Shown here: positions 19,408 through 30,788 of the stretch, one piece after another | How the letters are laid out: each line of letters opens with the position of its first letter | Numbering within the stretch: position 1 is the stretch's first letter | Assembly: GCF_900625095.1 (NCBI RefSeq) | Contig: NZ_LR130760.1 | Location: 1,375,224-1,439,223, forward strand | DNA from: Acinetobacter ihumii | GTDB lineage: Bacteria; Pseudomonadota; Gammaproteobacteria; Pseudomonadales; Moraxellaceae | Reading direction: 5' to 3' | DNA: 64,000 bases | Translations under genes and position numbers: made by a program | The notes under the pieces: generated by a model | Database searches by the model: none | What the model was told of the DNA's origin: nothing | What the model saw: only the letters and a program-made list of their open reading frames with translations

Positions 19408-20097
19408 ATGAATGCATATCTACATCGTAGTGAAAACCGTGGTCATGTCCAAGCTGGTTGGTTAAATACCTATCATAGTTTTTCATTTGGTAGCTGGTAC
19501 AACCCGAAATATATGGGATTTGGACCACTACGTGTGATTAATGATGACACCATTGCCGCACATAATGGGTTTGGTACACATCCACACGACAATATGGAAA
19601 TCTTAACTTATGTGACCGATGGCCGACTCACTCACCGTGATAGCATGGGGAATGAAGAATATATCCATGCTGGTGAATGGCAGTTAATGAGTGCAGGTAC
19701 AGGTATTACACACAGTGAAATCAATAATGGAGATGAGCCTGTTCATCTATTCCAAATCTGGATTCACCCTAATGTGCGTGATGCTGAGCCAACTTATCAA
19801 CAAATCAAACTTGACCCACGTGAAGCTCCGAATCAATGGCACTTGATTGTGGGACCTAATGACAATGCGCCTATGTTGATCCGCCAAAATGCGGAAGTCA
19901 AAACTGCCGTATTGGAAGCAGGTAAAGAGCTTGAAGTTGTTGCCACTCAAAAACACAATTATGTGCATGTGGTCAAAGGTCAAATCATGATTGAAAATCA
20001 AATTGTTAAAGCAGGTGACGCTTTATTATTTGATGAGAAAACCGTGATTAATGCACTTGAAGATAGTGAAGTGATCTGGTTTGACTTACCAGCATAA
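19408..20097 (+). CDS. Pirin-family protein (YhaK/YhhW type)
   Basis: 229 aa, two cupin barrels. GGAGG lies six bases before the ATG. The metal-site motif GTHPHDNMEILTYV is present in the N-terminal cupin, and the C-terminal half matches the pirin C-terminal cupin (KHNYVHVVKGQIMIEN). Some members oxidise quercetin and others act as redox sensors; the substrate here is unknown. It is monocistronic, with a terminator behind it. Confidence 0.88.
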   Translation: MNAYLHRSENRGHVQAGWLNTYHSFSFGSWYNPKYMGFGPLRVINDDTIAAHNGFGTHPHDNMEILTYVTDGRLTHRDSMGNEEYIHAGEWQLMSAGTGITHSEINNGDEPVHLFQIWIHPNVRDAEPTYQQIKLDPREAPNQWHLIVGPNDNAPMLIRQNAEVKTAVLEAGKELEVVATQKHNYVHVVKGQIMIENQIVKAGDALLFDEKTVINALEDSEVIWFDLPA

Positions 20098-20110
20098 TGT
20101 TCTCAAATAT

Positions 20111-20145
20111 ACGCACTGTTTCGTCAGAAGCAGTGCGTTTTTGTT
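20111..20145 (+). terminator. Terminator after the pirin gene
   Basis: ACGCACTG, 12-base loop, CAGTGCGT and a T-rich tail. Confidence 0.8.
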
Positions 20146-20210
20146 ATTTTTGACTGAGACAACCCGATCAGGCATGCTTGATCATCTTAAACATTCTTAA
20201 TTTAAATGCA

Positions 20211-20684
20211 ATGCAACCGTTGAATATAAAAGAAATTTCCAAGATAACATCTTTTGATATGCATCCAATATTAAAACAATTGTTATTACAAGCTGACCCT
20301 GATTGGCAAAGCATTACACAGTATGTTCATGACTCTTTAATTTTTCTTGTACAAGACTCCGAGCAGAATATTTTAGGTGAACTTTGTTTAATTGCCGATA
20401 ATCATTTAGCCGAAATCAAAAATTTAGCGATTGCTAAAGAGTATCAAGGTTTGGGCTTGGCTAAAGGACTGATTCATTATGCAATTGATTATTGCCAGAA
20501 GCAGGATATACATACGCTGATTGTAAAGACTGGAAATTCAAGTTTAAATCAACTTGCCCTCTATCAAAAATGTGGTTTTCGAATGAGCTATATTGAAACT
20601 GATGCTTTTAAAGATTATCCAGAGCCAATTTTTGAAAATGGTATTCATTGTGTGGATCAAATCGTGTTGATACAGCAACTTTGA
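20211..20684 (+). CDS. GNAT-family N-acetyltransferase
   Basis: 158 aa from ATG 20211; an in-frame TTG at 20178 is less likely. The acetyl-CoA loop is in the stretch LAIAKEYQGLGLAKGLIHYA (the Q/RxxGxG/A motif), followed by the typical beta-bulge end ALYQKCGFRMSYIE. The acceptor substrate is unknown. Its stop lies about 110 bases from the trailer end of the CRISPR array and it is not part of the cas locus. Confidence 0.82.
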   Translation: MQPLNIKEISKITSFDMHPILKQLLLQADPDWQSITQYVHDSLIFLVQDSEQNILGELCLIADNHLAEIKNLAIAKEYQGLGLAKGLIHYAIDYCQKQDIHTLIVKTGNSSLNQLALYQKCGFRMSYIETDAFKDYPEPIFENGIHCVDQIVLIQQL

Positions 20685-20793
20685 GTCGGAAAATTTTATA
20701 AGCTACTTTTTCAACACCTTAAATCTTTATTTAACATATATTGTGCATGTCTAAATACTAAATATCGTTAGCAAATTTTTACCTATTTTGGAA

Positions 20794-23700
20794 TTTATAA
20801 TTGACGTATGCCGTCATGAACATGCTCCATTTTTTAAAGTAGCTGATCCTGAATTTCTAAATGACGTATGCCGTCATGAACCTAAGAACCTCCATGATGG
20901 TTATACACAATATTTTCTAAATGACGTATGCCGTCATGAACGAGCGTGGCTGGTGGTGGTCGCCGTCAAATCATTTCTAAATGACGTATGCCGTCATGAA
21001 CCCGTCAGTTGCATCAACACCGCCCAAAACATTTTTCTAAATGACGTATGCCGTCATGAACTACTGGATTTGCTAAAGCAGGTGTTTGACCTTTTTCTAA
21101 ATGACGTATGCCGTCATGAACGTTGCCCAATTTGAATTGATCGAATGCAGCATTTTCTAAATGACGTATGCCGTCATGAACATTGCAATATTGATTTGCT
21201 TGAGGGTATGCAATTTCTAAATGACGTATGCCGTCATGAACTCACTTCGAGTAGATCCGAGAACTCACCTATATTTCTAAATGACGTATGCCGTCATGAA
21301 CTGTTTAAAGCGGGTATTAAATACAAGAAATGTTTTCTAAATGACGTATGCCGTCATGAACTCAGCATTTTGAAGATGGTGAAATGATCGATTTTTCTAA
21401 ATGACGTATGCCGTCATGAACTGGTCGATTGCGCTGAGTCGGGAGCAATCACATTTCTAAATGACGTATGCCGTCATGAACAAATTTATGCTGCATGCAC
21501 ATGAGCGTGGGTTTTTCTAAATGACGTATGCCGTCATGAACCTTATGATCGTGTTGTGCCAGTGCCGTTTGCTTTTCTAAATGACGTATGCCGTCATGAA
21601 CTTTCTTCGCATTCTTATCTGCTGTGATTGTTTTTTCTAAATGACGTATGCCGTCATGAACTTTCACGCTGCTTTTGGGTAATGCGCTTTGTCTTTCTAA
21701 ATGACGTATGCCGTCATGAACATGCGTTGCAAGTTGAGCAGTCTTATCAGCGCTTTCTAAATGACGTATGCCGTCATGAACTAGACATCAAGGGGAATGA
21801 ATGGGAATTAATTTTCTAAATGACGTATGCCGTCATGAACGCATATTTTAACGAGTGAGTTAAAAAAATGGTTTTCTAAATGACGTATGCCGTCATGAAC
21901 TCGAAAAATCACGCACACGCTACAAGATTGCTTTTCTAAATGACGTATGCCGTCATGAACCCTTATCATTATTAATATATTCAATAAATTCTTTTCTAAA
22001 TGACGTATGCCGTCATGAACGCAATAAAGACTGTGATTGAAAGGGTGGGTGATTTCTAAATGACGTATGCCGTCATGAACAATCTTACTATCCAATACAA
22101 TCTGCGCTGGTCTTTCTAAATGACGTATGCCGTCATGAACGTTCTGATTGCTTTTTGTCTTGCATCTTTTGCTTTCTAAATGACGTATGCCGTCATGAAC
22201 AGCAGCCACTTTTGTATGTGTCACACAATCACCTTTCTAAATGACGTATGCCGTCATGAACACCTCAACACGCATAAAACTTTAATCAACATTTTTTCTA
22301 AATGACGTATGCCGTCATGAACATCTTTCTACAATGTCAGACGAAACACCGCAGTTTCTAAATGACGTATGCCGTCATGAACCAATGTTTATGAAGATGC
22401 CGACAATATTCAGTTTTCTAAATGACGTATGCCGTCATGAACAATACTTTTCCTGTCCAGAGCCTATTAGTCTTTTTCTAAATGACGTATGCCGTCATGA
22501 ACTTGGTTCATATGCCGGTGATTTCGAGTGGCAATTTCTAAATGACGTATGCCGTCATGAACCTTGGTGGCACATTTCGACAACAGTGGATATTTTTCTA
22601 AATGACGTATGCCGTCATGAACCAGATCTGCAAGGGTGGCGGCTTTCATAACAATTTCTAAATGACGTATGCCGTCATGAACTTAGTTAATTTTATTGAC
22701 GTAAAAACTAACTTTTTCTAAATGACGTATGCCGTCATGAACCGTCGCGATATTAATCGCATTTTGTTGACGTTTTTCTAAATGACGTATGCCGTCATGA
22801 ACGGGGTTTATCTAGAATTCTGTTAAGAATCAATTTTCTAAATGACGTATGCCGTCATGAACGATTTTTTATACAACGCAAAAGCCTGATAACATTTCTA
22901 AATGACGTATGCCGTCATGAACACACTTTCTTTTTTCTCATACCTGATTTTTAATTTCTAAATGACGTATGCCGTCATGAACGAGTTTTATCATAATGGC
23001 GAAAAGGTGGCTGTTTTCTAAATGACGTATGCCGTCATGAACATTGGTTTAAATACAACAATCATCGTGAACTCTTTCTAAATGACGTATGCCGTCATGA
23101 ACAAATAACTGAGCAGGTAAGAGTTTTGCCTAAACTTTCTAAATGACGTATGCCGTCATGAACGTACATTGCAAGTAACCGTTCACGCTGCTTTTTTTCT
23201 AAATGACGTATGCCGTCATGAACGCATATAGCCAACTTAGCAATGTATTACGATTTTTCTAAATGACGTATGCCGTCATGAACTGTCCTTTTGGTGCAGT
23301 GGGTGATCGTCTTTGTTTCTAAATGACGTATGCCGTCATGAACATGCTGATTTCCCGTGTGGTTGCCCTCGTCACTTTCTAAATGACGTATGCCGTCATG
23401 AACGTCGAGAAGCTCAAGACTTGTTTTTTGAGTTGTTTCTAAATGACGTATGCCGTCATGAACGCCAAAGCTAAGGCTTATCAGGCGCAGTTTGCTTTCT
23501 AAATGACGTATGCCGTCATGAACTCTTCAAACGAAGATTATTACATCGAAGATCTTTTTCTAAATGACGTATGCCGTCATGAACTAACACCTGTCTTGAT
23601 TTTGTTTTCGTAGTGATTTCTAAATGACGTATGCCGTCATGAACTTAAATTCTTTTTCGCTTCGAGAATATCCATATTTCTAAATGACGTATGCCGTCAT

Positions 23701-26700
23701 GAACACATAAACCCCGCTGACATACATGTTATTGGCTTTCTAAATGACGTATGCCGTCATGAACTGATAAAAGCCTTGGCTTCCTTAATTAGCTCATTTC
23801 TAAATGACGTATGCCGTCATGAACCAGGCTCAACACTCATAGGTATTGCACATAAATTTCTAAATGACGTATGCCGTCATGAACCATCTGGAATCTCAGT
23901 GAAAACGGACGGTACATTTCTAAATGACGTATGCCGTCATGAACTAGCAACGTCTGTTTGTATTAAGAATACGTTATTTCTAAATGACGTATGCCGTCAT
24001 GAACGATCCGTAGACATTATGCCCTTGGAGAATCTTTTTCTAAATGACGTATGCCGTCATGAACCCTTGAGTTGTCTGATTTCATCTTCTCTATGCTTTC
24101 TAAATGACGTATGCCGTCATGAACTTTCAAGGCATCAGCATCAATCATTTTTCTTTTTTTCTAAATGACGTATGCCGTCATGAACTAGAAAAAATATTTT
24201 ATAGAAATTTTTTGCTATTTCTAAATGACGTATGCCGTCATGAACATCTGGAACTCTGAAATTTTCCCCTTCCCCTTTTTCTAAATGACGTATGCCGTCA
24301 TGAACATTCATAAGCAGGATTGCCCCCGATGATTAATTTTTCTAAATGACGTATGCCGTCATGAACAACATGCAGAATTGCGATCTGGATAAGATTGATT
24401 TCTAAATGACGCATGCCGTCATGAACACATCAATCTGCATTATACGAACTGGAGGAGAATTTCTAAATGACGTATGCCGTCATGAACGGAAAAAGAACAA
24501 GCTTTCGAGATCGTTGCTAATTTCTAAATGACGTATGCCGTCATGAACTTTAAACAATTCAGAGTTAGCTTTGACCCATATTTTTAAATGACGTATGCCG
24601 TCATGAACGCCGTACTCGCACTTGCTTATCTTTTTGCAATTTTCTAAATGACGTATGCCGTCATGAACGCGCGTACCGATTGAACAGCAAAACTGGATTG
24701 CTTTCTAAATGACGTATGCCGTCATGAACTCCGCAGCAATCAGAACTTGATTAATCATCCCTTTCTAAATGACGTATGCCGTCATGAACTGAAGCTTGGT
24801 ATGAAGGCTGAGCAACGTGATTTTCTAAATGACGTATGCCGTCATGAACTTTGGTGCGATCTTTGGTAGGTAGCACTACATTTTCTAAATGACGTATGCC
24901 GTCATGAACTGTTAAATCCAAAACAGTTTCTATTTTTTCTTTTTCTAAATGACGTATGCCGTCATGAACACTGGCAATGACTGATTGATCATCATGTCGG
25001 CTTTCTAAATGACGTATGCCGTCATGAACAGCCTGAAAATACAAAACTAGCTCTGGCTACATTTCTAAATGACGTATGCCGTCATGAACATTTCTACTCA
25101 GTTCAGCACCAAATCATTTTTTTTCTAAATGACGTATGCCGTCATGAACAATAGGGAGGGTGGTCACTTCAAAAAGGGTATGTTTCTAAATGACGTATGC
25201 CGTCATGAACGTAATCGTTTGGTCGATGCGATGCAAGCTTGTTTTCTAAATGACGTATGCCGTCATGAACATTTTGCATTGCAAGTTGATCAGAATTAAT
25301 CTTTTCTAAATGACGTATGCCGTCATGAACAAAGGCATAGTAAAACTTTATATTCTGTTCGTTTTCTAAATGACGTATGCCGTCATGAACTCAGTTGCAT
25401 ATCTTCAACTTTCTGCCCTTGCTTTCTAAATGACGTATGCCGTCATGAACATATGAATGCTGCTGCAAACAAGTCAGCATCATTTCTAAATGACGTATGC
25501 CGTCATGAACTAAAAGAACACGCGTTACGCGGCTGGATAGATTTTCTAAATGACGTATGCCGTCATGAACGGATTTACAACACTTGGCGCAGGTGCGGTT
25601 TTTTTCTAAATGACGTATGCCGTCATGAACGGTCAAGTGTCTGACGTTGAACTACAAATTGTTTTCTAAATGACGTATGCCGTCATGAACATGAGCCATA
25701 TTGAATTATTGCGCGGCAAGAAATTTCTAAATGACGTATGCCGTCATGAACACGTTCTTGGAATCAATATTTGGTTTGCTTTTTTTCTAAATGACGTATG
25801 CCGTCATGAACGACCAAGTGGATACTTTAATTGATGCGATAGATTTCTAAATGACGTATGCCGTCATGAACATCCATTTTTGTATTCTATCTCGCATTTG
25901 GTGTTTCTAAATGACGTATGCCGTCATGAACTATCGGTCGCAGGAAAAAGAAAGGGGTTAGATTTTCTAAATGACGTATGCCGTCATGAACTATAATCTG
26001 AAGCAGGGGACGGAAAGCCTGCTTTTCTAAATGACGTATGCCGTCATGAACAAAGCGATTATGCTTGTATGGTGAGCGTTGGCTTTCTAAATGACGTATG
26101 CCGTCATGAACCATAAAGTAGGGCCATTTACTAGGATCATTTGTTTCTAAATGACGTATGCCGTCATGAACCATGAAGTAATTCAGCAATGTGATCATGA
26201 TCATTTCTAAATGACGTATGCCGTCATGAACAATCACAACATCTGGCATTCGCAATGCAGCGCATTTCTAAATGACGTATGCCGTCATGAACATGCTCAA
26301 CAGCAGGATGGTTATTCGCAGTTATTTCTAAATGACGTATGCCGTCATGAACCATAGCTAAACTGATTTTTAAGACTTGTTTTGTTTCTAAATGACGTAT
26401 GCCGTCATGAACGCACGGAAAAACTAACGTGGCGCGTTGTAATTTTTCTAAATGACGTATGCCGTCATGAACGAGTTTGCAAAGAAATTCTATACGGACG
26501 TTGATTTCTAAATGACGTATGCCGTCATGAACTGCCCTGAATATCGCTAATGCTCGTTTCCTCTTTTCTAAATGACGTATGCCGTCATGAACCTCAGTAT
26601 CAACGTCTTTACAGTTTAAAATCTTTTCTAAATGACGTATGCCGTCATGAACTGGCATTTGCTTCCCAAAAGTCATTCGTTCTATTTCTAAATGACGTAT

Positions 26701-28993
26701 GCCGTCATGAACATGTATGAGACACACAGATCAGTTGTGAATTGTTTCTAAATGACGTATGCCGTCATGAACTCGGGGGGGCACATGCAAGAGCATGAAA
26801 AAGTTTTCTAAATGACGTATGCCGTCATGAACCTTCAGGTACTGTTCTCCAGTCGTCAAGTAATTTTCTAAATGACGTATGCCGTCATGAACGTTGAGCA
26901 TGAATGCAATGAAGATAAATATCATTTCTAAATGACGTATGCCGTCATGAACTCAAATATTAGATCATTATCATAGTTATGAAATTTCTAAATGACGTAT
27001 GCCGTCATGAACTCAAAAAAGCAGGCTAATCACTGCAACAAAAATTTCTAAATGACGTATGCCGTCATGAACCCGTTGTGCTTGTTGTTGGCTGTTGGCC
27101 AGTATTTCTAAATGACGTATGCCGTCATGAACAAATCTTTAACTGCATCATTTAAGCCATCAACTTTCTAAATGACGTATGCCGTCATGAACCAAGCCTG
27201 CATATACATCTCGTTAATATCTTTTTTCTAAATGACGTATGCCGTCATGAACACCGTAGATGGTGGCGAGATAACCGCGGGGCTTTTCTAAATGACGTAT
27301 GCCGTCATGAACACGCAGATTTTGTCGAGTATTCGAGACGTTGCTTTCTAAATGACGTATGCCGTCATGAACCCGTTGCAAGTGGTATTTCAACATATGT
27401 GGTTTTTCTAAATGACGTATGCCGTCATGAACATACAGCGAGATCCAGTTGTAGGAGCTGTGTTTTTTCTAAATGACGTATGCCGTCATGAACAGTGCAT
27501 TATTAAATGCAAAAGGCGCGGTTATTTTCTAAATGACGTATGCCGTCATGAACTTGCATTACCGCATATTTGTGAAATTATGATTTTTCTAAATGACGTA
27601 TGCCGTCATGAACGAGCATAAAGTTCACACAGAATATGGCTCAAATTTCTAAATGACGTATGCCGTCATGAACTTCAACTGTGACACCTGCAAAACCTTT
27701 TTTCTTTTCTAAATGACGTATGCCGTCATGAACATTTAAGGTTTTTGCATTGTCGCTAAACCGTTTTTCTAAATGACGTATGCCGTCATGAACTCATTAA
27801 AGATGACGGCATGCCGATGGTTTCATTTCTAAATGACGTATGCCGTCATGAACTTGGTGTAGAAGCCGGTAATGTAATGGAGGTATTTCTAAATGACGTA
27901 TGCCGTCATGAACATTGATGCATGGGGTGTAACCTCACGCGGACATTTCTAAATGACGTATGCCGTCATGAACAATGACTGGCCTTGATACCGAGTGGCG
28001 CGATTTTTCTAAATGACGTATGCCGTCATGAACAATCACGGCGCGAACTGCATTGCCGATCATTTTTTCTAAATGACGTATGCCGTCATGAACTCGGCTG
28101 ATCTCAAACAAGTCACATTGGATCGTTTCTAAATGACGTATGCCGTCATGAACGCAGGCGGTGTGCCGTTTTTACCCAATAAGGCTTTCTAAATGACGTA
28201 TGCCGTCATGAACAACTCTACCGGGTATTGCGACTGGATCCGAATTTTCTAAATGACGTATGCCGTCATGAACAATCCCCCTTGTCGTTGCTCTTGCCGA
28301 ATCACTTTCTAAATGACGTATGCCGTCATGAACTGAGTGGCAATCGCGCACGGTTTTAATTCTAATTTCTAAATGACGTATGCCGTCATGAACTGACAAA
28401 GCTGTTCCGTTGGCGCTGAACACTGTTTCTAAATGACGTATGCCGTCATGAACTCAGTCTGCGTCACATAGAGTTCACCTTTAGCTTTCTAAATGACGTA
28501 TGCCGTCATGAACGGGGTTGGTGGGTTGTCCTATGCGAAAAGAGTTTTCTAAATGACGTATGCCGTCATGAACTTGTGCTATTTGGTCGTTCATAGTTCA
28601 TACCCTTTCTAAATGACGTATGCCGTCATGAACAAAAATTTAACAATCGTGAAGTGAAGTTGCGTTTTCTAAATGACGTATGCCGTCATGAACTATCTGA
28701 TCGACCGAAGTTATTTTTTGAGAGTTTTCTAAATGACGTATGCCGTCATGAACGCTGTGGTTCGCTTAGTCCCCATGAAGCCGAATTTCTAAATGACGTA
28801 TGCCGTCATGAACACGTTTTCACGGTCATATCTCTTATGAAGACTTTTCTAAATGACGTATGCCGTCATGAACTAATTGTTCCTACAGGTGCAACTGCGG
28901 CTGTGTTTCTAAATGACGTATGCCGTCATGAACCACAAATGTATTAATTGCAAAGCCTTTGGAAATTTCTAAATGACGTATGCCGTCATGAAC
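20794..28993 (-). CRISPR. Type I-F CRISPR array, 137 repeats and 136 spacers
   Basis: The 28-bp repeat on the plus strand is TTTCTAAA, TGACG, TATGC, CGTCA, TGAAC. On the transcribed minus strand it starts GTTCA, folds as TGACG-GCATA-CGTCA and ends in the handle TTTAGAAA. From the first repeat (20794-20821) to the last (28966-28993) I count 137 repeats. Following the drift of the repeat phase, 122 spacers are 32 nt, 13 are 33 nt and one (21782-21812) is 31 nt. The repeat at 20794 is degenerate (TTTATAAT at its handle end), which marks the trailer and puts the leader at 28994-29125 beside csy4. Single-base variants are at 24412 and 24584. Long open frames seen inside are translated repeats, not genes. 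Confidence 0.99.
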
Positions 28994-29125
28994 AGTAAGA
29001 ATAATATAAAAAGATAAGTTACAACAAGCATTTATCATTGGTTTTAGCAATTTACCCAATCAAAAAACGACCTATTGTAACTTATTGATTTTATTAAGTT
29101 GTTAAAGAACTAAAAAAATATTGGG
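28994..29125 (-). promoter_or_regulatory. CRISPR leader
   Basis: A 132-bp AT-rich stretch between the last perfect repeat and the csy4 stop. It contains an 11-bp inverted pair, ATAAGTTACAA at 29014-29024 and TTGTAACTTAT at 29075-29085, 50 bases apart. The array promoter and the Cas1/Cas2-3 integration signals should lie here. Confidence 0.75.
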
Positions 29126-29737
29126 TTAAAACTCTGGAACAGTTGCTGTTCGACTTAGTCCATATGTTCCAAATTTTCCATCTTTTGCCTCATCAGCAAC
29201 AGATTTACCAATATATAACCTGTAAGGTCGATCTATATTTTCCTCACGTTTAGCACTTAAGCTTTTTAAACTTATATAAGGCTCAAATATAGGTTGTTCA
29301 ACATATTCTTTAAAATGTTGTTTGGCTTCATCCAAAGAAATATTGCGGCGCTTTGCCTGATGAGCAACTCTTTCATCTAAACTCATTTTAGGATTGACTC
29401 GATAATAATGAGCATATTCGGTAATTTTATCTTGAGGCACTTCGCGAGGTCTCGTCACATGCACATAGTCAATTAGTCTCTCTAACCATTTATCTAAATG
29501 AAGTTGCTGTAACTGATCTTCAGTATTAGCAAAGATACGCATTTTTGTCCCCAAAAAACCAAGTTTCTTTTGCTGATTGATACGATATTGCGGAAAAGAT
29601 ACACCAAAGGGTATTTTTTCCTGTTCATCAATATGTTCAACAAAAGCAATATGGAGCTGGGTGTAAACTTTTGACCAAAGAAAATACGCAGAAGTATCTT
29701 CATTAGGTAAGAGTGTAAGCTCAATATAATATTGCAT
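29126..29737 (-). CDS. csy4: Type I-F crRNA endonuclease Cas6f (Csy4)
   Basis: Csy4 cuts the precursor RNA at the 3' base of each repeat hairpin and stays bound to the crRNA 3' end. 203 aa, slightly longer than Pseudomonas Csy4 (about 187). The N-terminus YYIELTLLPNED and a His near residue 34 in FVEHIDEQ fit the ferredoxin-like catalytic domain. The C-terminus GTYGLSRTATVPEF is the family's typical ending. It overlaps csy3 by one base and is the last cas gene before the array. The hairpins in the creA element at 33526-33601 would be its other substrates. Confidence 0.93.
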   Translation of the reverse strand: MQYYIELTLLPNEDTSAYFLWSKVYTQLHIAFVEHIDEQEKIPFGVSFPQYRINQQKKLGFLGTKMRIFANTEDQLQQLHLDKWLERLIDYVHVTRPREVPQDKITEYAHYYRVNPKMSLDERVAHQAKRRNISLDEAKQHFKEYVEQPIFEPYISLKSLSAKREENIDRPYRLYIGKSVADEAKDGKFGTYGLSRTATVPEF

Positions 29738-30786
29738 TATTTATCACTCTCACCAAAGACACCACCACGTACCAGTACAGACATCACATAATGTTGCTGT
29801 TCAGTTTCTGGAACTTTGCCTGTATTTACCCAACCATCAAACAAGCTATAAAAATCTTGCCCTTCTTTGGGCTGACGATATGCTTTACCTTCGGAAGTCA
29901 CTGAACCATAAGGTTCAACTGCAATCGGTTTAGTTGCATTTGGATACCAAGTATCAATGGTACGCAGGGCATTACCAATTTTTTGTGAGTGAATCCCTGC
30001 TTCTTTTTCTTTAACCGCATAAAGAGTTTTACTTTTTTTTCCTTTGCTATTTCCTGTATCTAAAATTAACTCTTGAGATGGATATACCTCCTGTCCCTCT
30101 CCTAAACGGGCAAAACCAGTAACGCGTAACAATACATGTTCATCGCCAGTCAAACCTGCCTGAATCCATTGCGATAATTGATCTAAAGATTTTTGCTGAT
30201 TTGAATCAACTTTAACTTCAAATAAACGGTTAGCCAAAGCATCAAAATTTAATTTTTCACTTGATTTACCATCAATAATGCGTTCAACAGTCACAATAAC
30301 GTTTTCCGCACCAATGCGGTTTCGCCATAAGAAACGTCCATTTGCCAGATTTACCGCATAACGTCCTGCAAGTTCATTAAACTTTGATTCAGCTTTATAT
30401 CCTGAAACCACTGCATTAAGGCGTTCAGCAAAACTTTCATCATTACATGCAGATGGCTGTCCTACATTCGGTAAAACACGCAAAGTAAAAGTCACAGCAA
30501 CGGTATCTTTACCTTGTGGCAATGCTGCAATATCAACGGTTTGTAAATTAGCTTTTTCCACTGCTGCATCAATATAAGCAGGATCAATTTCTTTGGCATT
30601 TTTAGGGCGATTTGAAATTGTACCTCGTACTGATTTTTCCTGAATTTGGATAATCGTTGTACCTGCACCCTGTTCAATTTCATTCCAGTTGACTGCGGTC
30701 ATACGTCCATCTGATGGATCTAAATGACGGTTAAATGATAATACTGATGCAGTTTTAATTTTAGTAGTTGCTGGAGCTTTAGCCAT
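29737..30786 (-). CDS. csy3: Type I-F Cascade backbone protein Cas7f (Csy3)
   Basis: Csy3 forms the six-copy filament that holds the spacer part of the crRNA. 349 aa. The family start KTASVLSFNRHLDPSDG is followed by GRFLWRNRIGAENV. In type I-F the filament leaves every sixth spacer base flipped out, which matters for judging the guide matches described at 33448 and 33789. It is two bases from csy2 and one base overlaps csy4. Confidence 0.95.
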   Translation of the reverse strand: MAKAPATTKIKTASVLSFNRHLDPSDGRMTAVNWNEIEQGAGTTIIQIQEKSVRGTISNRPKNAKEIDPAYIDAAVEKANLQTVDIAALPQGKDTVAVTFTLRVLPNVGQPSACNDESFAERLNAVVSGYKAESKFNELAGRYAVNLANGRFLWRNRIGAENVIVTVERIIDGKSSEKLNFDALANRLFEVKVDSNQQKSLDQLSQWIQAGLTGDEHVLLRVTGFARLGEGQEVYPSQELILDTGNSKGKKSKTLYAVKEKEAGIHSQKIGNALRTIDTWYPNATKPIAVEPYGSVTSEGKAYRQPKEGQDFYSLFDGWVNTGKVPETEQQHYVMSVLVRGGVFGESDK

Positions 30787-30788
30787 GA

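Noticed and set aside
24399..24608. Variant repeats taken as the boundary between two fused arrays
   Set aside because: Repeats on both sides are identical and in the same orientation, with no leader-like stretch between.
20788..28947. Many open frames encoding repeats of FLNDVCRHE (plus strand) or VHDGIRHLE (minus strand)
   Set aside because: They are translations of the CRISPR repeat in frame every 60 bases. No ribosome sites and no gene-like spacing; the region is the array.
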